Shown here piece after piece: positions 32,301 to 42,017 of a DNA stretch of 64,000 bases. This DNA comes from Pelobacter seleniigenes DSM 18267 (GTDB lineage: Bacteria > Desulfobacterota > Desulfuromonadia > Desulfuromonadales > Geopsychrobacteraceae), in contig NZ_JOMG01000002.1 in the NCBI RefSeq assembly GCF_000711225.1, positions 1,500,501-1,564,500 of the forward strand. The letters run 5' to 3'. Numbering within the stretch: the stretch's first letter is position 1; each line of letters starts with the position of its first letter. Under the pieces are notes generated by a model. It searched no databases, was not told where the DNA came from, and saw only the letters and a list, made by a program, of their open reading frames with translations. A program made the translations under genes and the position numbers.

Positions 32301-32978
32301 ATGAAAAAGAAAAAAAGAGTTTACCTGCAACCGACCCCGGTCAGAATCTGGCATTGGCTCAATGCACTGGGCATCGTGACTTTAATGGTCTCAGGAGCGC
32401 AGATCCGTTTCCCCGAATACATCTCCTGGTTGGGAAGTTACAAATCTGCAATCTACTTGCATAACGCGGCGGGGTATGTGGTTGCCGTTTCCTTCTCGCT
32501 TTGGTTTTTCTACTACCTGTTCATCGCCAGGACCATGGCAAACCTCTATGTCCCCAAAGTGGAGGATCTGAAAACCGGTCTGGTCAAACAGGCGAAATTT
32601 TACTTTCTTACTTACTTTCTGGGCTGGGAGAATCCACATCACCCGACCCCGGAAAACAAGTTCAATCCGTTGCAGAAATCCGCCTACCTGGCAATCATGT
32701 TTGTCCTGGTTCCCTTGGTCAGCCTGTCCGGGATCCTGCTGACCAATGTCGAGCCATTGCGGGGATTGATCGTCATGCTGGGAGGGCTGAAAATTCTGGT
32801 TGGGCTGCATTTCCTGCTCGCCTGCATGCTGATAGCTTTTCTGCCGACCCATATTTACCTGGCAACCCTGGGACATACTCCCATGGAACATATCAAGGCG
32901 ATGTGGACCGGCTGGGACGAAGAGGACGACGAGCGGGAAGAAGACAGTAAGCAGCCGCTACCGAGTCATACCGGTTGA
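32301..32978 (+). CDS. cbcB: Inner-membrane b-type cytochrome, CbcB-like
   Basis: The 225-residue protein has four transmembrane helices with histidines placed for two b hemes: WHWLN (about residue 18), LHNAAGY (54), LHFLL and THIYL in the last helix. This is the cytochrome b561/HydC-FdnI fold that oxidises quinol. The C-terminus is a charged cytoplasmic tail (DEEDDEREEDSKQ). It starts two bases after the seven-heme gene, so the two almost certainly form one quinol-oxidising complex. Confidence 0.87.
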   Translation: MKKKKRVYLQPTPVRIWHWLNALGIVTLMVSGAQIRFPEYISWLGSYKSAIYLHNAAGYVVAVSFSLWFFYYLFIARTMANLYVPKVEDLKTGLVKQAKFYFLTYFLGWENPHHPTPENKFNPLQKSAYLAIMFVLVPLVSLSGILLTNVEPLRGLIVMLGGLKILVGLHFLLACMLIAFLPTHIYLATLGHTPMEHIKAMWTGWDEEDDEREEDSKQPLPSHTG

Positions 32979-33083
32979 GGATAAGAGAGGATCTGTCAAC
33001 AGCAGCCCGCCGGGGCTGATGACCGGAACAATACCTGCAGAGCAATTTCCAAGCTGCAACTGAAGAAACCAACGGAGGACCTC

Positions 33084-33569
33084 ATGGCCAGATGTGATAG
33101 AAACAGCATGATACTTAGAACCGGTCCCGGATTCGGGACACGAAACCGGGAATATCAGCTGATGTCGGGTCGGAAATTGCTTGAGGCCATCTTGTTTCTG
33201 CTGCTCAGCATCGGAGCTTTCTGCGGCCGGGAGATCAACCTTTTCCTCCTCGCCCCGGAATCATTCCGCCACATTCTCGGGTATCCGCCTTCGCCAGCTT
33301 TGGTGGATATTGCCCTGGCCGTTTATTGTTTTTCTGCGACTGTGCTGATTTTAACCGGGCTGGCCAGTGGCAACCGCCCAGACCCAGGCTGGAAACATCT
33401 GGGCTACCGCAGTGCTTTTTTCGGGTTTTACTGCTTTTCCGGCAGTATTGCCACACATTTCACGGCCGTAGTTGTGGTCGGGCTGTTTCTTTATCTTCTT
33501 GAGCAAGCCCAGATTTGGTTTTACTGTTGGCAGGCTGCTCATATCGATGATGTGGGTGGGCAGCCTTAG
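33084..33569 (+). CDS. Membrane protein of unknown function in the cytochrome operon
   Basis: The 161-residue protein has a polar N-terminus of about 30 residues and roughly four hydrophobic segments (LLEAILFLLLSIGAF; ALVDIALAVYCFSATVLILTG; FFGFYCFSGSIATHF; VVVVGLFLYLLEQA). A perfect GGAGG precedes ATG 33084. An internal Met at about residue 27 is an alternative start. It is the last rightward gene before a convergent gene 19 bp away, with a 105-bp gap after cbcB. No family is recognised; a role with the cytochrome pair is suggested only by position. Confidence 0.65.
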   Translation: MARCDRNSMILRTGPGFGTRNREYQLMSGRKLLEAILFLLLSIGAFCGREINLFLLAPESFRHILGYPPSPALVDIALAVYCFSATVLILTGLASGNRPDPGWKHLGYRSAFFGFYCFSGSIATHFTAVVVVGLFLYLLEQAQIWFYCWQAAHIDDVGGQP

Positions 33570-33588
33570 CCGGTGGTAGGCCGGCTTC

Positions 33589-34368
33589 TCAGTCGTCTTT
33601 GGCAAAATGGGCGCGATAAAAGGCCAGGGAGTCTTTGGCGTCCGAAAGGTGTCTGTTTTCAAGAGTCAGTGATGGCGGGTTCGGCACGCTCTGTAACCAT
33701 GAAAAGAGCGTGCCCAGGGGAGCGTTACCCTGACCAAGGGGAAGGTGATCATCATTAAGACCCCAATTGTCGTGCAGATGCATATGTTTGAGGAACGGAC
33801 CAAGCAGCTCCAACCATTCCGCTAGCCCGGTGTGGGCAAAAATATTCCAGTGGCCAATATCAAAGACATGACCGACCCAGGGGGTATCGAGGGTGCTAAG
33901 TAGCTGTAACAACTGTTGCGGTTGCTGATCGTATATGTTTTCCAGGCAGATGATTGCGCCAATCTCTTCAGCCGTCGGAATGAGGTTTTGCCAGAACGAC
34001 AGGGAATGAGCCAACCATTTCGACAGAATTCTCGGGTCGCTGGAGCAGGGGATTTCCGGGTGAAAAATAATTTTTTGTGCCTTCAGCTTATTGGCCAGCA
34101 GGAAAGTAAGTTCGGCATTTGCTAGCGAGGCTCGGAGGGTTTTTCTTTGGTCGCTCCCGGGATCAATGCCGGTAAAGGGGGCATGGAGAGTCGTTCCCAG
34201 GCCAGATTCCCGCAATTCTGCGGCACAATCCGCCAGTAACTCAAAATCCAGTTTTTCCAAAGTGACTTCGTGGCAGGCGACTTCCGCATGCAGAGCATAC
34301 TCCGTCAAAAACGGCAGGCTTGCTGCCAAGCGTTGGGCGGGAATATGAACATAGAGATTTTTGGGCAT
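33589..34368 (-). CDS. Sugar phosphate isomerase/epimerase family protein (TIM barrel)
   Basis: The 259-residue protein follows the xylose isomerase-like/AP endonuclease 2 pattern of metal-binding residues: TLHAPF near residue 60, IIFHPE near 98, ICLENIYDQ near 140, GHVFDIGHWN near 166, MHLHDNWG near 195 and LTLENRH near 235. Substrate cannot be predicted. It lies alone on the minus strand, converging with the cytochrome operon and diverging from the GntR gene. Confidence 0.82.
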   Translation of the reverse strand: MPKNLYVHIPAQRLAASLPFLTEYALHAEVACHEVTLEKLDFELLADCAAELRESGLGTTLHAPFTGIDPGSDQRKTLRASLANAELTFLLANKLKAQKIIFHPEIPCSSDPRILSKWLAHSLSFWQNLIPTAEEIGAIICLENIYDQQPQQLLQLLSTLDTPWVGHVFDIGHWNIFAHTGLAEWLELLGPFLKHMHLHDNWGLNDDHLPLGQGNAPLGTLFSWLQSVPNPPSLTLENRHLSDAKDSLAFYRAHFAKDD

Positions 34369-34570
34369 TGCTACGGATTCTTTCCAGGTCGATTGTTATT
34401 GAAATGCAGGTTCCGGTGACCAGCTCTAAGCGGTATTCTGCAGTGGCTCCGGGCACGGCAAAAGAGCCGCAAGGGCGATCCGGGAGCCGTTCTTTATAAT
34501 AGTCAGCAGAGGAGGAAAAATCTACTGCGCTGCAGAAGTAAAACTGTAGCTGGAGACAAGCAAAAAAAGA

Positions 34571-34598
34571 TTGACATCATATGTATACTGTATACAAT
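34571..34598 (+). promoter_or_regulatory. Promoter and operator of the GntR regulator gene
   Basis: TTGACA (34571-34576) and TACAAT (34593-34598) are 16 bp apart, a good sigma-70 promoter. The 15-bp palindrome TGTATACTGTATACA (34582-34596) fills the spacer and overlaps the -10, so the regulator probably represses itself. The same 15-mer lies at the ATP synthase promoter (20905-20919). Confidence 0.75.
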
Positions 34599-34626
34599 TC
34601 ACTAAATTGTGTACGGGAGACAGCTT

Positions 34627-35340
34627 TTGAAAACGAAACAGATTGAACGGCACCAGACGTTACGTGAGAAAATTCTCGAAACAATTCGCGAAGCGATTCT
34701 CAAAGGGAGTCTTAAACCCGGTGAGAAGGTTGCGGAACCGGAGCTGGCAGAACGGTTCGGAATCAGCCGGACCCCGATCCGGGAAGCGTTCCGGCAACTG
34801 GAATCGGAAGGCTACCTGACGGTTATTCCCCGCAAGGGAGCGGTTGTCGCCGCTCTTTCCGAGCGAGATGTGCAGGAATTTTACGCGATCAAAAGTATAT
34901 TGGAAGGCTATGCTGCGGAATTGGCAGCGGTCAACCTGACTGATAAAGAACTCGAAAAGCTGGAAGCCATCAACGAAAAGCTTCGCAATCTGGCTGCAGA
35001 GGGGGATGTCAAAGCCTTCTTCCGGATCCATAACGAGTTTCACGATACTTTTATCAAGGCCGCCGACAATAGTAAACTTTTTGAACTTATCCAACAATTG
35101 GGAATGAAATTCAACCGCTTGCGGATGGCGTCACTTTCCGTGGCTGGGCGGATGGAGATTTCCGTAGATGAGCATGAGAAGCTGCTGGATGCCTTCCGGC
35201 GTCATGATGGCAAGACTGCGGAAGAACTCGTTAAAAAGACGGCTGCCATTGGCGGGAAAGTGCTTTTGGAAAGTTTGGTCCATACCCAGGGCGGTGAGGC
35301 CAGATCGACCCTCCTTGACGAAAAAATTAATTTATTTTGA
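34627..35340 (+). CDS. GntR-family transcriptional regulator (FadR/FCD subgroup)
   Basis: The protein has an N-terminal winged helix-turn-helix (ETIREAILKGSLKPGEKV, then ELAERFGISRTPIREAFRQL) and a C-terminal all-helical FCD ligand domain whose metal-binding residues fit (HNEFHDTFIKAADN; DEHEKLLDAFRRHD). Such regulators usually sense small carboxylic acids. I favour TTG 34627 because GGGAGA lies about eight bases upstream; the GTG at 34609 would leave almost no leader after the promoter. Its predicted operator occurs at its own promoter and at the ATP synthase promoter, hinting at control of energy metabolism. pckA is nearby but lacks a full site. Confidence 0.88.
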   Translation: MKTKQIERHQTLREKILETIREAILKGSLKPGEKVAEPELAERFGISRTPIREAFRQLESEGYLTVIPRKGAVVAALSERDVQEFYAIKSILEGYAAELAAVNLTDKELEKLEAINEKLRNLAAEGDVKAFFRIHNEFHDTFIKAADNSKLFELIQQLGMKFNRLRMASLSVAGRMEISVDEHEKLLDAFRRHDGKTAEELVKKTAAIGGKVLLESLVHTQGGEARSTLLDEKINLF

Positions 35341-35427
35341 CTTGTTGACACCTTTTATTCTGATGTGAACCCTGGGTTGCTCAGCCACGGGTATTTTTAT
35401 ACCGGTAGGCACCCTGACCGCCGGGGA

Positions 35428-36318
35428 TCAGTGCAGGTAGGTTTTAAGCTCATCCGCAAGAGGTAACAGTGTGAGTTGCAGCTCCTTGGCCCAGCTGTCG
35501 TTGTCACAGGTATTTCCTTCCAGCAGCATCTGCAATTGATCAGCGGTCAGCGGAAAAAACGGTAGGCTTTGCAACACCGCGACAGCGGGTTTGACCAGAA
35601 ACAGCGGCTGGTGGAGTTTACAGACAGTGGTTTTTTTCCCCAGGGTGTGGGCGATAATATCCAACAGCTCGTTGTAGTTGTAGGTCTCCGGCCCGCAGCA
35701 GTGATAAACTTTGCCGATGGTCGCAGGGACCTCCAGTGCTTTGACAAACCCCTGTGCAACGTTTTTAACACTGACCGGCTGCATCCGGTAGCGGCCGTCA
35801 CCCAGGACCGGAACCAGCGGCAGTTTTTTGATCATCCGTGCCAGCAGGTTGATAAACTCATCACCGGGGCCGAAAATCAACGAAGGCCGGAAAATTGTCC
35901 AGTCAAGGTCTGTATTGCGGATTATCTCTTCCGCAGCCCATTTGCTTTGATGATAGCCTGTTGATGCCTCGGCACGGGTGCCGTTGGCGCTCATGTGCAG
36001 AATGCGCCGGACTCCCTGGGCCGCGGCAGCTTTGGCAATATTCGCAGTCGATTCGGTGTGGACGCGCTGAAAAGTGATTCCCCGGGCCGGAAATTCCCGG
36101 ATGATACCGACCAGGTGTATGATTGCATCGCACCCCTCCAAAATACCGCTCAGGGTTTCCGGCAAGGTTGTGTCGCCTTGAACTTTTTCAATTTGGTTGT
36201 ACTCTTTAATATTGTCCGGGTTGCGGACCAGGGCTCTGACCTGATGCTTTCTTTCGCTCAATTGTCTGATGATTTCACGTCCGACAAACCCGCTTCCGCC
36301 GGTAATAAAAACTTTCAT
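35428..36318 (-). CDS. NAD(P)-binding epimerase-like protein (NDUFA9-like atypical SDR)
   Basis: The 296-residue protein begins with the dinucleotide motif MKVFITGGSGFVGREIIRQL and shows IIHLVGI, then YHQSKWAAEE (the YxxxK position) and RPSLIFGPGDEF, the pattern of atypical short-chain dehydrogenases related to complex I subunit NDUFA9. The reaction is unknown; relatives bind NADP and have roles in quinone or carotenoid metabolism. It is transcribed away from pckA across a 283-bp A+T-rich gap in which I see only a half-site TATACAA of the GntR palindrome (near 36384) and no gene. Confidence 0.82.
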   Translation of the reverse strand: MKVFITGGSGFVGREIIRQLSERKHQVRALVRNPDNIKEYNQIEKVQGDTTLPETLSGILEGCDAIIHLVGIIREFPARGITFQRVHTESTANIAKAAAAQGVRRILHMSANGTRAEASTGYHQSKWAAEEIIRNTDLDWTIFRPSLIFGPGDEFINLLARMIKKLPLVPVLGDGRYRMQPVSVKNVAQGFVKALEVPATIGKVYHCCGPETYNYNELLDIIAHTLGKKTTVCKLHQPLFLVKPAVAVLQSLPFFPLTADQLQMLLEGNTCDNDSWAKELQLTLLPLADELKTYLH

Positions 36319-36601
36319 AAAAATAAGCCTTTGCGGAGATAGAATAAATTTCCGACGGCGTCAATATAGCTTGATTTGCCAAGCTATACAAAAGGGAGTC
36401 ATCATATCTTTTTTTAAATCACCAAAAAAATTTGTCTCGATATTTCATTCTTCTAGGGTTGTTTTTGGTTCAGAGATTAAGCTATAAAACTGCAAATCTC
36501 CATTTACGGAGAAATTTTAACAGAAAAGCTTCCGCTTTGCAGGTCGCCGCCGCCGGCGAATTAAAAATAATTTTATATAAACACAGGATGGAGAGATCAA
36601 G

Positions 36602-38185
36602 ATGAATGATTTAAGTGCCGAAAAGTTAGGTCTGAAAACAGTTGGTAAGGTTTATCACAATCTGAGTTACGACGAACTTTTCGAGCATGAAAGCCGAAAT
36701 AAAGAGGGTGCGCTTTCTGCGAACGGAACCATGATGGTCGATACCGGCAAATTTACCGGTCGTTCACCCAAAGACAAATATTTTGTCAAACAGGCTCCGT
36801 CTGCTGAGAGACTGGCCTGGGGGAAAATCAACCAACCGGTTTCCAGCAGCATTTTCGACCAGCTTTATTCCGAGGTCATTGATTATCTTTCCGGCAAGGA
36901 TGTTTATGTCACCGACGGATTTTGCGGGGCCAATCCGCAGACACGTAAAAATGTCCGCTTTGTCACTGAAATAGCCTGGCAGTCCCATTTTGTAAAAAAT
37001 ATGTTTATCCGGCCAGGGAGCAGTGAACAGGCCGAATTTACTCCCCAATTCACCGTTTACAATGCCGCCGGCCTGACCAACGACCGCTGGCGGGAGATGG
37101 GGCTGAACTCCGAGGTTTTCGTGATTTTCAACATTGAAAAGAACGTCGCGATTATCGGTGGGACCTGGTATGGCGGAGAGATGAAAAAAGGGATTTTCAC
37201 CATGATGAATTACTGGCTGCCGCTGGAGAATATCCTCTCCATGCATTGTAGTGCCAATGTCGGCGCCGCTGGTGATGTCTGCCTGTTTTTCGGCCTTTCC
37301 GGGACCGGGAAAACAACCCTGTCCACTGACGCCAGACGCAAGCTGATCGGTGACGATGAGCATGGTTGGGATGAAGACGGGATTTTTAATTTCGAAGGCG
37401 GCTGCTATGCCAAGTGTATCGACCTGTCCCCTGAAAACGAGCCGGAAATTTTCAATGCCATCAAGCGCAACGCCTTGCTCGAAAATGTCTCCTATGACGA
37501 AGCCGGAGTCATTGACTTCAGTGACAGCAGCAAAACCGAGAATACCCGGGTCTCTTACCCCATTGAGCATATCCTCAACCATGAACCTGCTTTGAAGGGC
37601 GGGCATCCGCGCAACATCATTTTCCTGACTTGCGATGCTTTCGGCGTTTTGCCGCCGGTGTCCAAACTGACTCGGGAGCAGGCCATGTACTACTTTCTGT
37701 CCGGTTATACGGCCAAAGTCGCCGGTACCGAACGCGGCATCACTGAGCCGCAGGCGACTTTTTCCGCTTGCTTCGGTGAAGCCTTTTTGCCCCTTCATCC
37801 CACCGAGTACGCCAAACTGCTGGGTGAAAAGATGGAAAAATATCAAGTCAATGCCTTCCTGGTTAATACCGGTTGGACCGGGGGCGGTTACGGCACCGGG
37901 AAACGCATGAGTATCAAGGCCACCCGGGGTTGTATCAATGCGATTCTTGATGGCAGCATCAATCAGGCGGAATTCGAACAGACTGAGTTTTTTGGCCTGA
38001 GCATCCCCAAAGCGTTACCGGGGGTGGATGCCAAACTGCTGAATCCCCGCAACTCCTGGAAAGATTCCGCTGCTTTTGACCGTAGCGCTGGAGAGCTGGC
38101 CGCAATGTTTGTGGAGAATTTCCGCAAGTACATCGTCAGCAACGATGATTTCGATTTTACCAAGGCCGGACCGCAGCTTGGGTAA
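36602..38185 (+). CDS. pckA: Phosphoenolpyruvate carboxykinase (ATP)
   Basis: PckA converts oxaloacetate and ATP to phosphoenolpyruvate, the entry to gluconeogenesis from acetate and other organic acids. The 527-residue protein has [14 protein letters not shown] near the N-terminus, the P-loop [14 protein letters not shown] (about residues 228-241), the LIGDDEHGW metal site and [17 protein letters not shown]. The length is typical. GGAGAG lies just upstream of the ATG, and a strong terminator follows. Confidence 0.97.
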   Translation: MNDLSAEKLGLKTVGKVYHNLSYDELFEHESRNKEGALSANGTMMVDTGKFTGRSPKDKYFVKQAPSAERLAWGKINQPVSSSIFDQLYSEVIDYLSGKDVYVTDGFCGANPQTRKNVRFVTEIAWQSHFVKNMFIRPGSSEQAEFTPQFTVYNAAGLTNDRWREMGLNSEVFVIFNIEKNVAIIGGTWYGGEMKKGIFTMMNYWLPLENILSMHCSANVGAAGDVCLFFGLSGTGKTTLSTDARRKLIGDDEHGWDEDGIFNFEGGCYAKCIDLSPENEPEIFNAIKRNALLENVSYDEAGVIDFSDSSKTENTRVSYPIEHILNHEPALKGGHPRNIIFLTCDAFGVLPPVSKLTREQAMYYFLSGYTAKVAGTERGITEPQATFSACFGEAFLPLHPTEYAKLLGEKMEKYQVNAFLVNTGWTGGGYGTGKRMSIKATRGCINAILDGSINQAEFEQTEFFGLSIPKALPGVDAKLLNPRNSWKDSAAFDRSAGELAAMFVENFRKYIVSNDDFDFTKAGPQLG

Positions 38186-38218
38186 GCAAGAAGCGGAAAA
38201 GCTTTAAGAAAGATGCTG

Positions 38219-38256
38219 AAAAAGCGGTCGACTCCAGAGTCCGGCCGCTTTTTTTA
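38219..38256 (+). terminator. Rho-independent terminator after pckA
   Basis: The stem pairs AAAAAGCGG with CCGCTTTTT and, inside an internal loop, GACTC with GAGTC around a CA loop. Seven T residues follow the right arm, so this is a textbook intrinsic terminator. Confidence 0.85.
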
Positions 38257-38275
38257 TGTTGAAGGGTGGCTTTTC

Positions 38276-38303
38276 TTGACAAGAGGTAAAAGAAAAATAA
38301 TAA
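38276..38303 (+). promoter_or_regulatory. Sigma-70 promoter for thiL and the chemotaxis-type operon
   Basis: TTGACA (38276-38281) is perfect and stands 16 bp before TAATAA (38298-38303), about 20 bp upstream of the thiL start. It follows the pckA terminator directly. Confidence 0.6.
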
Positions 38304-38323
38304 TTGAATATTAACATTTAATC

Positions 38324-39316
38324 ATGGAAAGAAGAATGATGTCTCAAGGTCATAACAAAATGGGCGAGTTTGCCCTGATCCGCTGGATTCAACAACAGGC
38401 CAAAAAAGGAGATCATCTTACCCAGGGAATCGGCGATGATTGTTCGGTTCAACCTCAACAGGACGGTCAGGAACTGTTGACCAGTACAGATTTATTGATT
38501 GAAGATGTTCACTTTAAGCGAGCATGGAGCTCCATGCATGACCTGGGCCGGAAAGCGGCTGCGGTCAATATCAGCGACATTGCTGCCATGGGCGGGATCC
38601 CACAGTCCCTGTTTCTGAGTCTGGGTCGACCCGATCAGATCCCCGATGCGGAAATTCAGGAATTCGTCTCGGGTTTTATTGCTGAAGCCGAATTCTACGG
38701 AGCGGTTCTGGCTGGAGGTGATAGCTGCAGGTCCACGGGGCCGCTGGTCATTGCAGTGACGGTTCAGGGAACCATTGCAGCTGGTGAAGCCGTCTATCGC
38801 CACGGGGCCAGTTACGGGGATGCCGTTTATGTCTCCGGCTGTTTGGGCGACAGTGCCCTGGCCCTGCAAGCGCTGCTACGGGGCGAGCAACCGGATCCCT
38901 ATCTGGCCGGGCGGTTTCATACCCCCAGCCCACGGGTGGACCTGGGAGTCAACCTGGCCCGCAGCGGCTGGGCCACGGCGATGCTCGATATTTCGGATGG
39001 TTTAATTGCCGATCTCGGCCATATTCTGGAGGCCTCCGGAGTTGGCGCGGAGATCGAACTGGCCCGGCTGCCGCTCTCCGGACCCTTCAGTCAAGCGTTA
39101 CTGCAGGATACCGAGTTGATCGAGCTGGCCCTGGCCGGTGGTGAAGATTACGAACTGGTGTTTACCTCGCCATTGAATGATCTGGACACCCGACCGGGGT
39201 TTTCACCCTTTGTGACCCGCATCGGGGTTATCCGGCAGGAACCTGGGCTGTCCCTGCGGGCTGTTGATGGCAGCTTTTATGAGTGTCGACGCAAAGGATA
39301 TGACCATTTTGGCTGA
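38324..39316 (+). CDS. thiL: Thiamine-monophosphate kinase
   Basis: ThiL phosphorylates thiamine monophosphate to the cofactor thiamine pyrophosphate. The 330-residue protein has the family's motifs: GIGDDCSV, DLLIEDVHF, LAGGDSCRS, LDISDGLIADLGHI and GGEDYELVF. The start could be ATG 38324 or the paired ATGs at 38336/38339. Its 3' end overlaps cheR, so a vitamin gene heads a signalling operon; no TPP riboswitch was seen upstream. Confidence 0.94.
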   Translation: MERRMMSQGHNKMGEFALIRWIQQQAKKGDHLTQGIGDDCSVQPQQDGQELLTSTDLLIEDVHFKRAWSSMHDLGRKAAAVNISDIAAMGGIPQSLFLSLGRPDQIPDAEIQEFVSGFIAEAEFYGAVLAGGDSCRSTGPLVIAVTVQGTIAAGEAVYRHGASYGDAVYVSGCLGDSALALQALLRGEQPDPYLAGRFHTPSPRVDLGVNLARSGWATAMLDISDGLIADLGHILEASGVGAEIELARLPLSGPFSQALLQDTELIELALAGGEDYELVFTSPLNDLDTRPGFSPFVTRIGVIRQEPGLSLRAVDGSFYECRRKGYDHFG

Positions 39317-40208
39317 CCCGGATCGGTGCGCAGGGGTAACCACCGCAGCGGAAGAAAAATCCATCCGCATCGTTCTTGATTCCAAGCCTCTGCTGGGCGA
39401 AGATGTCAGCCATGAAGCTTATCGGAAAATAGCCGGAATTTTGCAGGAACAGCAGCATTTCTACCTTGATGCCTACAAGGAGATTTCCATCAAGCGCCGG
39501 CTGGCATCACGGATCAGGGCGGCCGGGTTTAGAGACCCTGAGGCATATATTGCCCTGTTGCAGGACGATGCTGCCGAGCGGCAGCAACTGTTGCTGGCGC
39601 TAAGTATCCACGTCTCCCAGTTCTTTCGTAATCCGAGCTCGTTTGCGGTCCTGGAAAAGGTCGTCATCCCGGAATTGTTGGGCGTTGCGCGTAAGACACG
39701 GACCAAATTGAGGCTATGGAGCGTTGGCTGTGCCAATGGCGAGGAGCCGTATTCCCTGGCTTTGTTGTGTCGCAAGTTGATACGTGCTGAGGATCAGGTC
39801 GCGATTATCGGCACAGATATCAGCGCGGCCGCCTTGAAAAAAGCGCGGCAGGGGTTCTTCCCGGAAAAGCGCCTGACCGGGGTCAATCCTGAGCTGCTGG
39901 CATGCTGTTTCGAGCGGCAGGGCAACGATGAGTACCGGCTGAATGAGGAACTGCGCAACAGTGTGCAGTTTTTTCGGCATGATATTCTTGTCGACCAGCC
40001 GTTTTACCGGGCTGATCTGATATTGTGCCGAAATCTGTTGATCTATTTTTCCCGGGATCAGCAACGGTTCATTCTGGAAACCCTGGCCGGTGCTCTGCAG
40101 CCCGGTGGTGTTCTGATGCTGGGACGGGCCGAAACCCTGGCTCCGGACTGCCGCAATCTGTTTCATTGTCTTGATCCGGCGGAGAGAATTTACCGGCGGG
40201 CAGGATGA
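39300..40208 (+). CDS. cheR: CheR-type methyltransferase
   Basis: CheR methylates glutamates of chemoreceptors using S-adenosylmethionine. The protein has the N-terminal helical domain (YLDAYKEISIKRRLASRI), HVSQFFRNPSSF, the AdoMet site LWSVGCANGEEPYSLALL, GTDISAAALKKAR and ADLILCRNLLIYF. The start is uncertain: ATG 39300 (used), ATG 39279 or TTG 39309, all within the end of thiL. No cheB methylesterase gene is present in the cluster. Confidence 0.92.
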   Translation: MTILADPDRCAGVTTAAEEKSIRIVLDSKPLLGEDVSHEAYRKIAGILQEQQHFYLDAYKEISIKRRLASRIRAAGFRDPEAYIALLQDDAAERQQLLLALSIHVSQFFRNPSSFAVLEKVVIPELLGVARKTRTKLRLWSVGCANGEEPYSLALLCRKLIRAEDQVAIIGTDISAAALKKARQGFFPEKRLTGVNPELLACCFERQGNDEYRLNEELRNSVQFFRHDILVDQPFYRADLILCRNLLIYFSRDQQRFILETLAGALQPGGVLMLGRAETLAPDCRNLFHCLDPAERIYRRAG

Positions 40209-40295
40209 ATGATGATTGAGTTCAATGAGGTTTTAAAGCCCTTTTGAGGTAAGGATGAGACCAGTGTCGACCGGGACCTCTCGTCACAAGGAGAA

Positions 40296-41585
40296 ATGAA
40301 AATGCGTGTTGAAATCAGCTATAAGTTTGTTGTCGGATTTATTTTTGTGGTGGCTTCGGTCGTCTTGCTGAATTTGCTGGTGCCACGACTGGATATTCCG
40401 GAATGGACCTATCAATGGATCACGATTGTCGGGGCGTTGCTGGTCGGACTTATTTTCGGCTGGTTGTTTTCCAAAGCGTTCACCGCCAACATCAAGATTC
40501 TGACCGAAGGGACCGCCCGGGTCAGCGACGGTGACCTCAGCCGCAAGGTTCGTTTGCGTAAAGGGCTGTTTTCCGATGAAACCGAAGACCTGGCCAATTC
40601 GTTGAATCTGGTGGTGGACAGTCTGCGCAATCTGGTCGGACAGATCCGCACCAGTTCGGTCAATGTCAACGAATCATCCTTGGCCCTGGCCACCACCACC
40701 GAGGAGATGACTGCGACCGCCCATGAAGTTGCCGGCTCCATTGAGCAGATCAGTCAGGGGGCGGAAACCCAGGCCGAGATGGTCGAGCGGGCTTCCAAGG
40801 TCATTCGCGAAATGGCCGAACAGATTGACCTGGTGGCGGCTTCGGCCGGCAATCTGTCCCTTTCTGCGGAGGAAACCACGCTCTCGGCGCGGCAAGGGGA
40901 GGGGATGACGGTGAAGGCCTTGGAAAACCTCAAGCAGGTGCTCAGTCAGATCGAAGAGAATGGCATTCTGATCATGTCGTTCAATGAACAGGTGCAGAAA
41001 ATTGGCACCATCATCGATGTGATCACCAGTATTGCCCAGAAAACCAATCTGCTGGCTCTTAATGCGACCATTGAAGCGGCCCGAGCCGGCGAATATGGGC
41101 ACGGCTTTGCCGTGGTGGCCGAGGAGGTCAGCAAGTTGGCTGATAGCACCAGCCTTTCCGCCGGAGAAATCACCCGCCTGATCGAAGGGACCCGGGAGCA
41201 GAGCCTGAAGGTCCAACAGTCAATGGCAGAAAGTGTCAAAGCCATTGATGCCGGTAGGCAGGCGGTGGATATCACCGGTAGCGCATTCAAGACCATCATC
41301 GACAAAGCGGAAGCGGCCCAGGTCAAATCGGTCAGTATTCGCGATCTGACCGAGAAACAGAGTCTTGGTGCCCAGGCCATTGTCAATGCCATCGAGGAAA
41401 TCGCCAGGGTTGCGGAAGACAATGCCGCATCCACCGAAGAGGTCTCCGCAGCCACCGAACAACAGACCGCTTCTATGGAGGAGATGACCTTTGCTTCGCA
41501 ACGGTTGTCTCGCCTGGCCGATGAATTGTTGACCTCGGTCAGCCGGTTTAATCTTGGGATCAGTCAGGACAAGGACCAGGCATGA
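40296..41585 (+). CDS. Methyl-accepting chemotaxis protein without periplasmic sensor
   Basis: The 429-residue receptor has two closely spaced transmembrane helices (about 8-28 and 40-58) with hardly any loop between, then a HAMP domain and a long cytoplasmic coiled coil with the conserved hairpin tip [18 protein letters not shown]. It therefore lacks an external ligand domain and probably senses a cytoplasmic or membrane state. AAGGAG stands close to ATG 40296; the in-frame ATG at 40302 fits its spacing better. It overlaps cheW by four bases. Confidence 0.93.
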   Translation: MKMRVEISYKFVVGFIFVVASVVLLNLLVPRLDIPEWTYQWITIVGALLVGLIFGWLFSKAFTANIKILTEGTARVSDGDLSRKVRLRKGLFSDETEDLANSLNLVVDSLRNLVGQIRTSSVNVNESSLALATTTEEMTATAHEVAGSIEQISQGAETQAEMVERASKVIREMAEQIDLVAASAGNLSLSAEETTLSARQGEGMTVKALENLKQVLSQIEENGILIMSFNEQVQKIGTIIDVITSIAQKTNLLALNATIEAARAGEYGHGFAVVAEEVSKLADSTSLSAGEITRLIEGTREQSLKVQQSMAESVKAIDAGRQAVDITGSAFKTIIDKAEAAQVKSVSIRDLTEKQSLGAQAIVNAIEEIARVAEDNAASTEEVSAATEQQTASMEEMTFASQRLSRLADELLTSVSRFNLGISQDKDQA

Positions 41586-42016
41586 TTCAGCTGTTGCCGT
41601 TTAAAATCGGCTTCGAGACTTATGCGCTTGAATTACCGGATATTCAAGAGGTCGTCGAAAATCGCACGGTTCATGCTTTTCCCGGGGCTCCGGCCGAGAT
41701 TCTCGGTGCCATCGGTTTTCACGGGCGCATCGTACCGGTGGTCAACCTGCCGCGGCTGTTGGATTTCCCGGAAGGAAATCACGGCCAGCGGCTGATCGTA
41801 TTGACCAATGGCTACGGTCCCATGGCGTTGGCGACCGACCAGGTCAGACCGATCCTCAATGTTGAAATGACCCATGCCATCCGGATGGGGCAAGCCAGCG
41901 AACGACCGTATATCAAGGACATCATCAACTGGCAGGGAGAAACCATCAGCCTGTTTGATCTCGAACAGCTGCAGGGAGCTCTGGAGCGGGTCTGCGATCC
42001 ACAGGGAGGCCGATAA
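41582..42016 (+). CDS. cheW: Chemotaxis adaptor protein CheW
   Basis: The 144-residue protein is a single CheW domain (SH3-like double barrel) with FEPYALEL-type start ([15 protein letters not shown]), [16 protein letters not shown] and the closing [16 protein letters not shown]. It couples the receptor to the CheA kinase. Its start overlaps the receptor stop (ATGA), and the next gene begins one base after its stop. Confidence 0.92.
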   Translation: MIQLLPFKIGFETYALELPDIQEVVENRTVHAFPGAPAEILGAIGFHGRIVPVVNLPRLLDFPEGNHGQRLIVLTNGYGPMALATDQVRPILNVEMTHAIRMGQASERPYIKDIINWQGETISLFDLEQLQGALERVCDPQGGR

Positions 42017-42017
42017 A

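Noticed and set aside
36376-36392. TATACAA half-site near pckA as a third GntR operator
   Set aside because: Only one half of the palindrome matches; the other half is absent.
36764-37846. 360-codon open frame on the minus strand
   Set aside because: It lies wholly antisense to pckA, whose motifs are all intact, and resembles no known protein.
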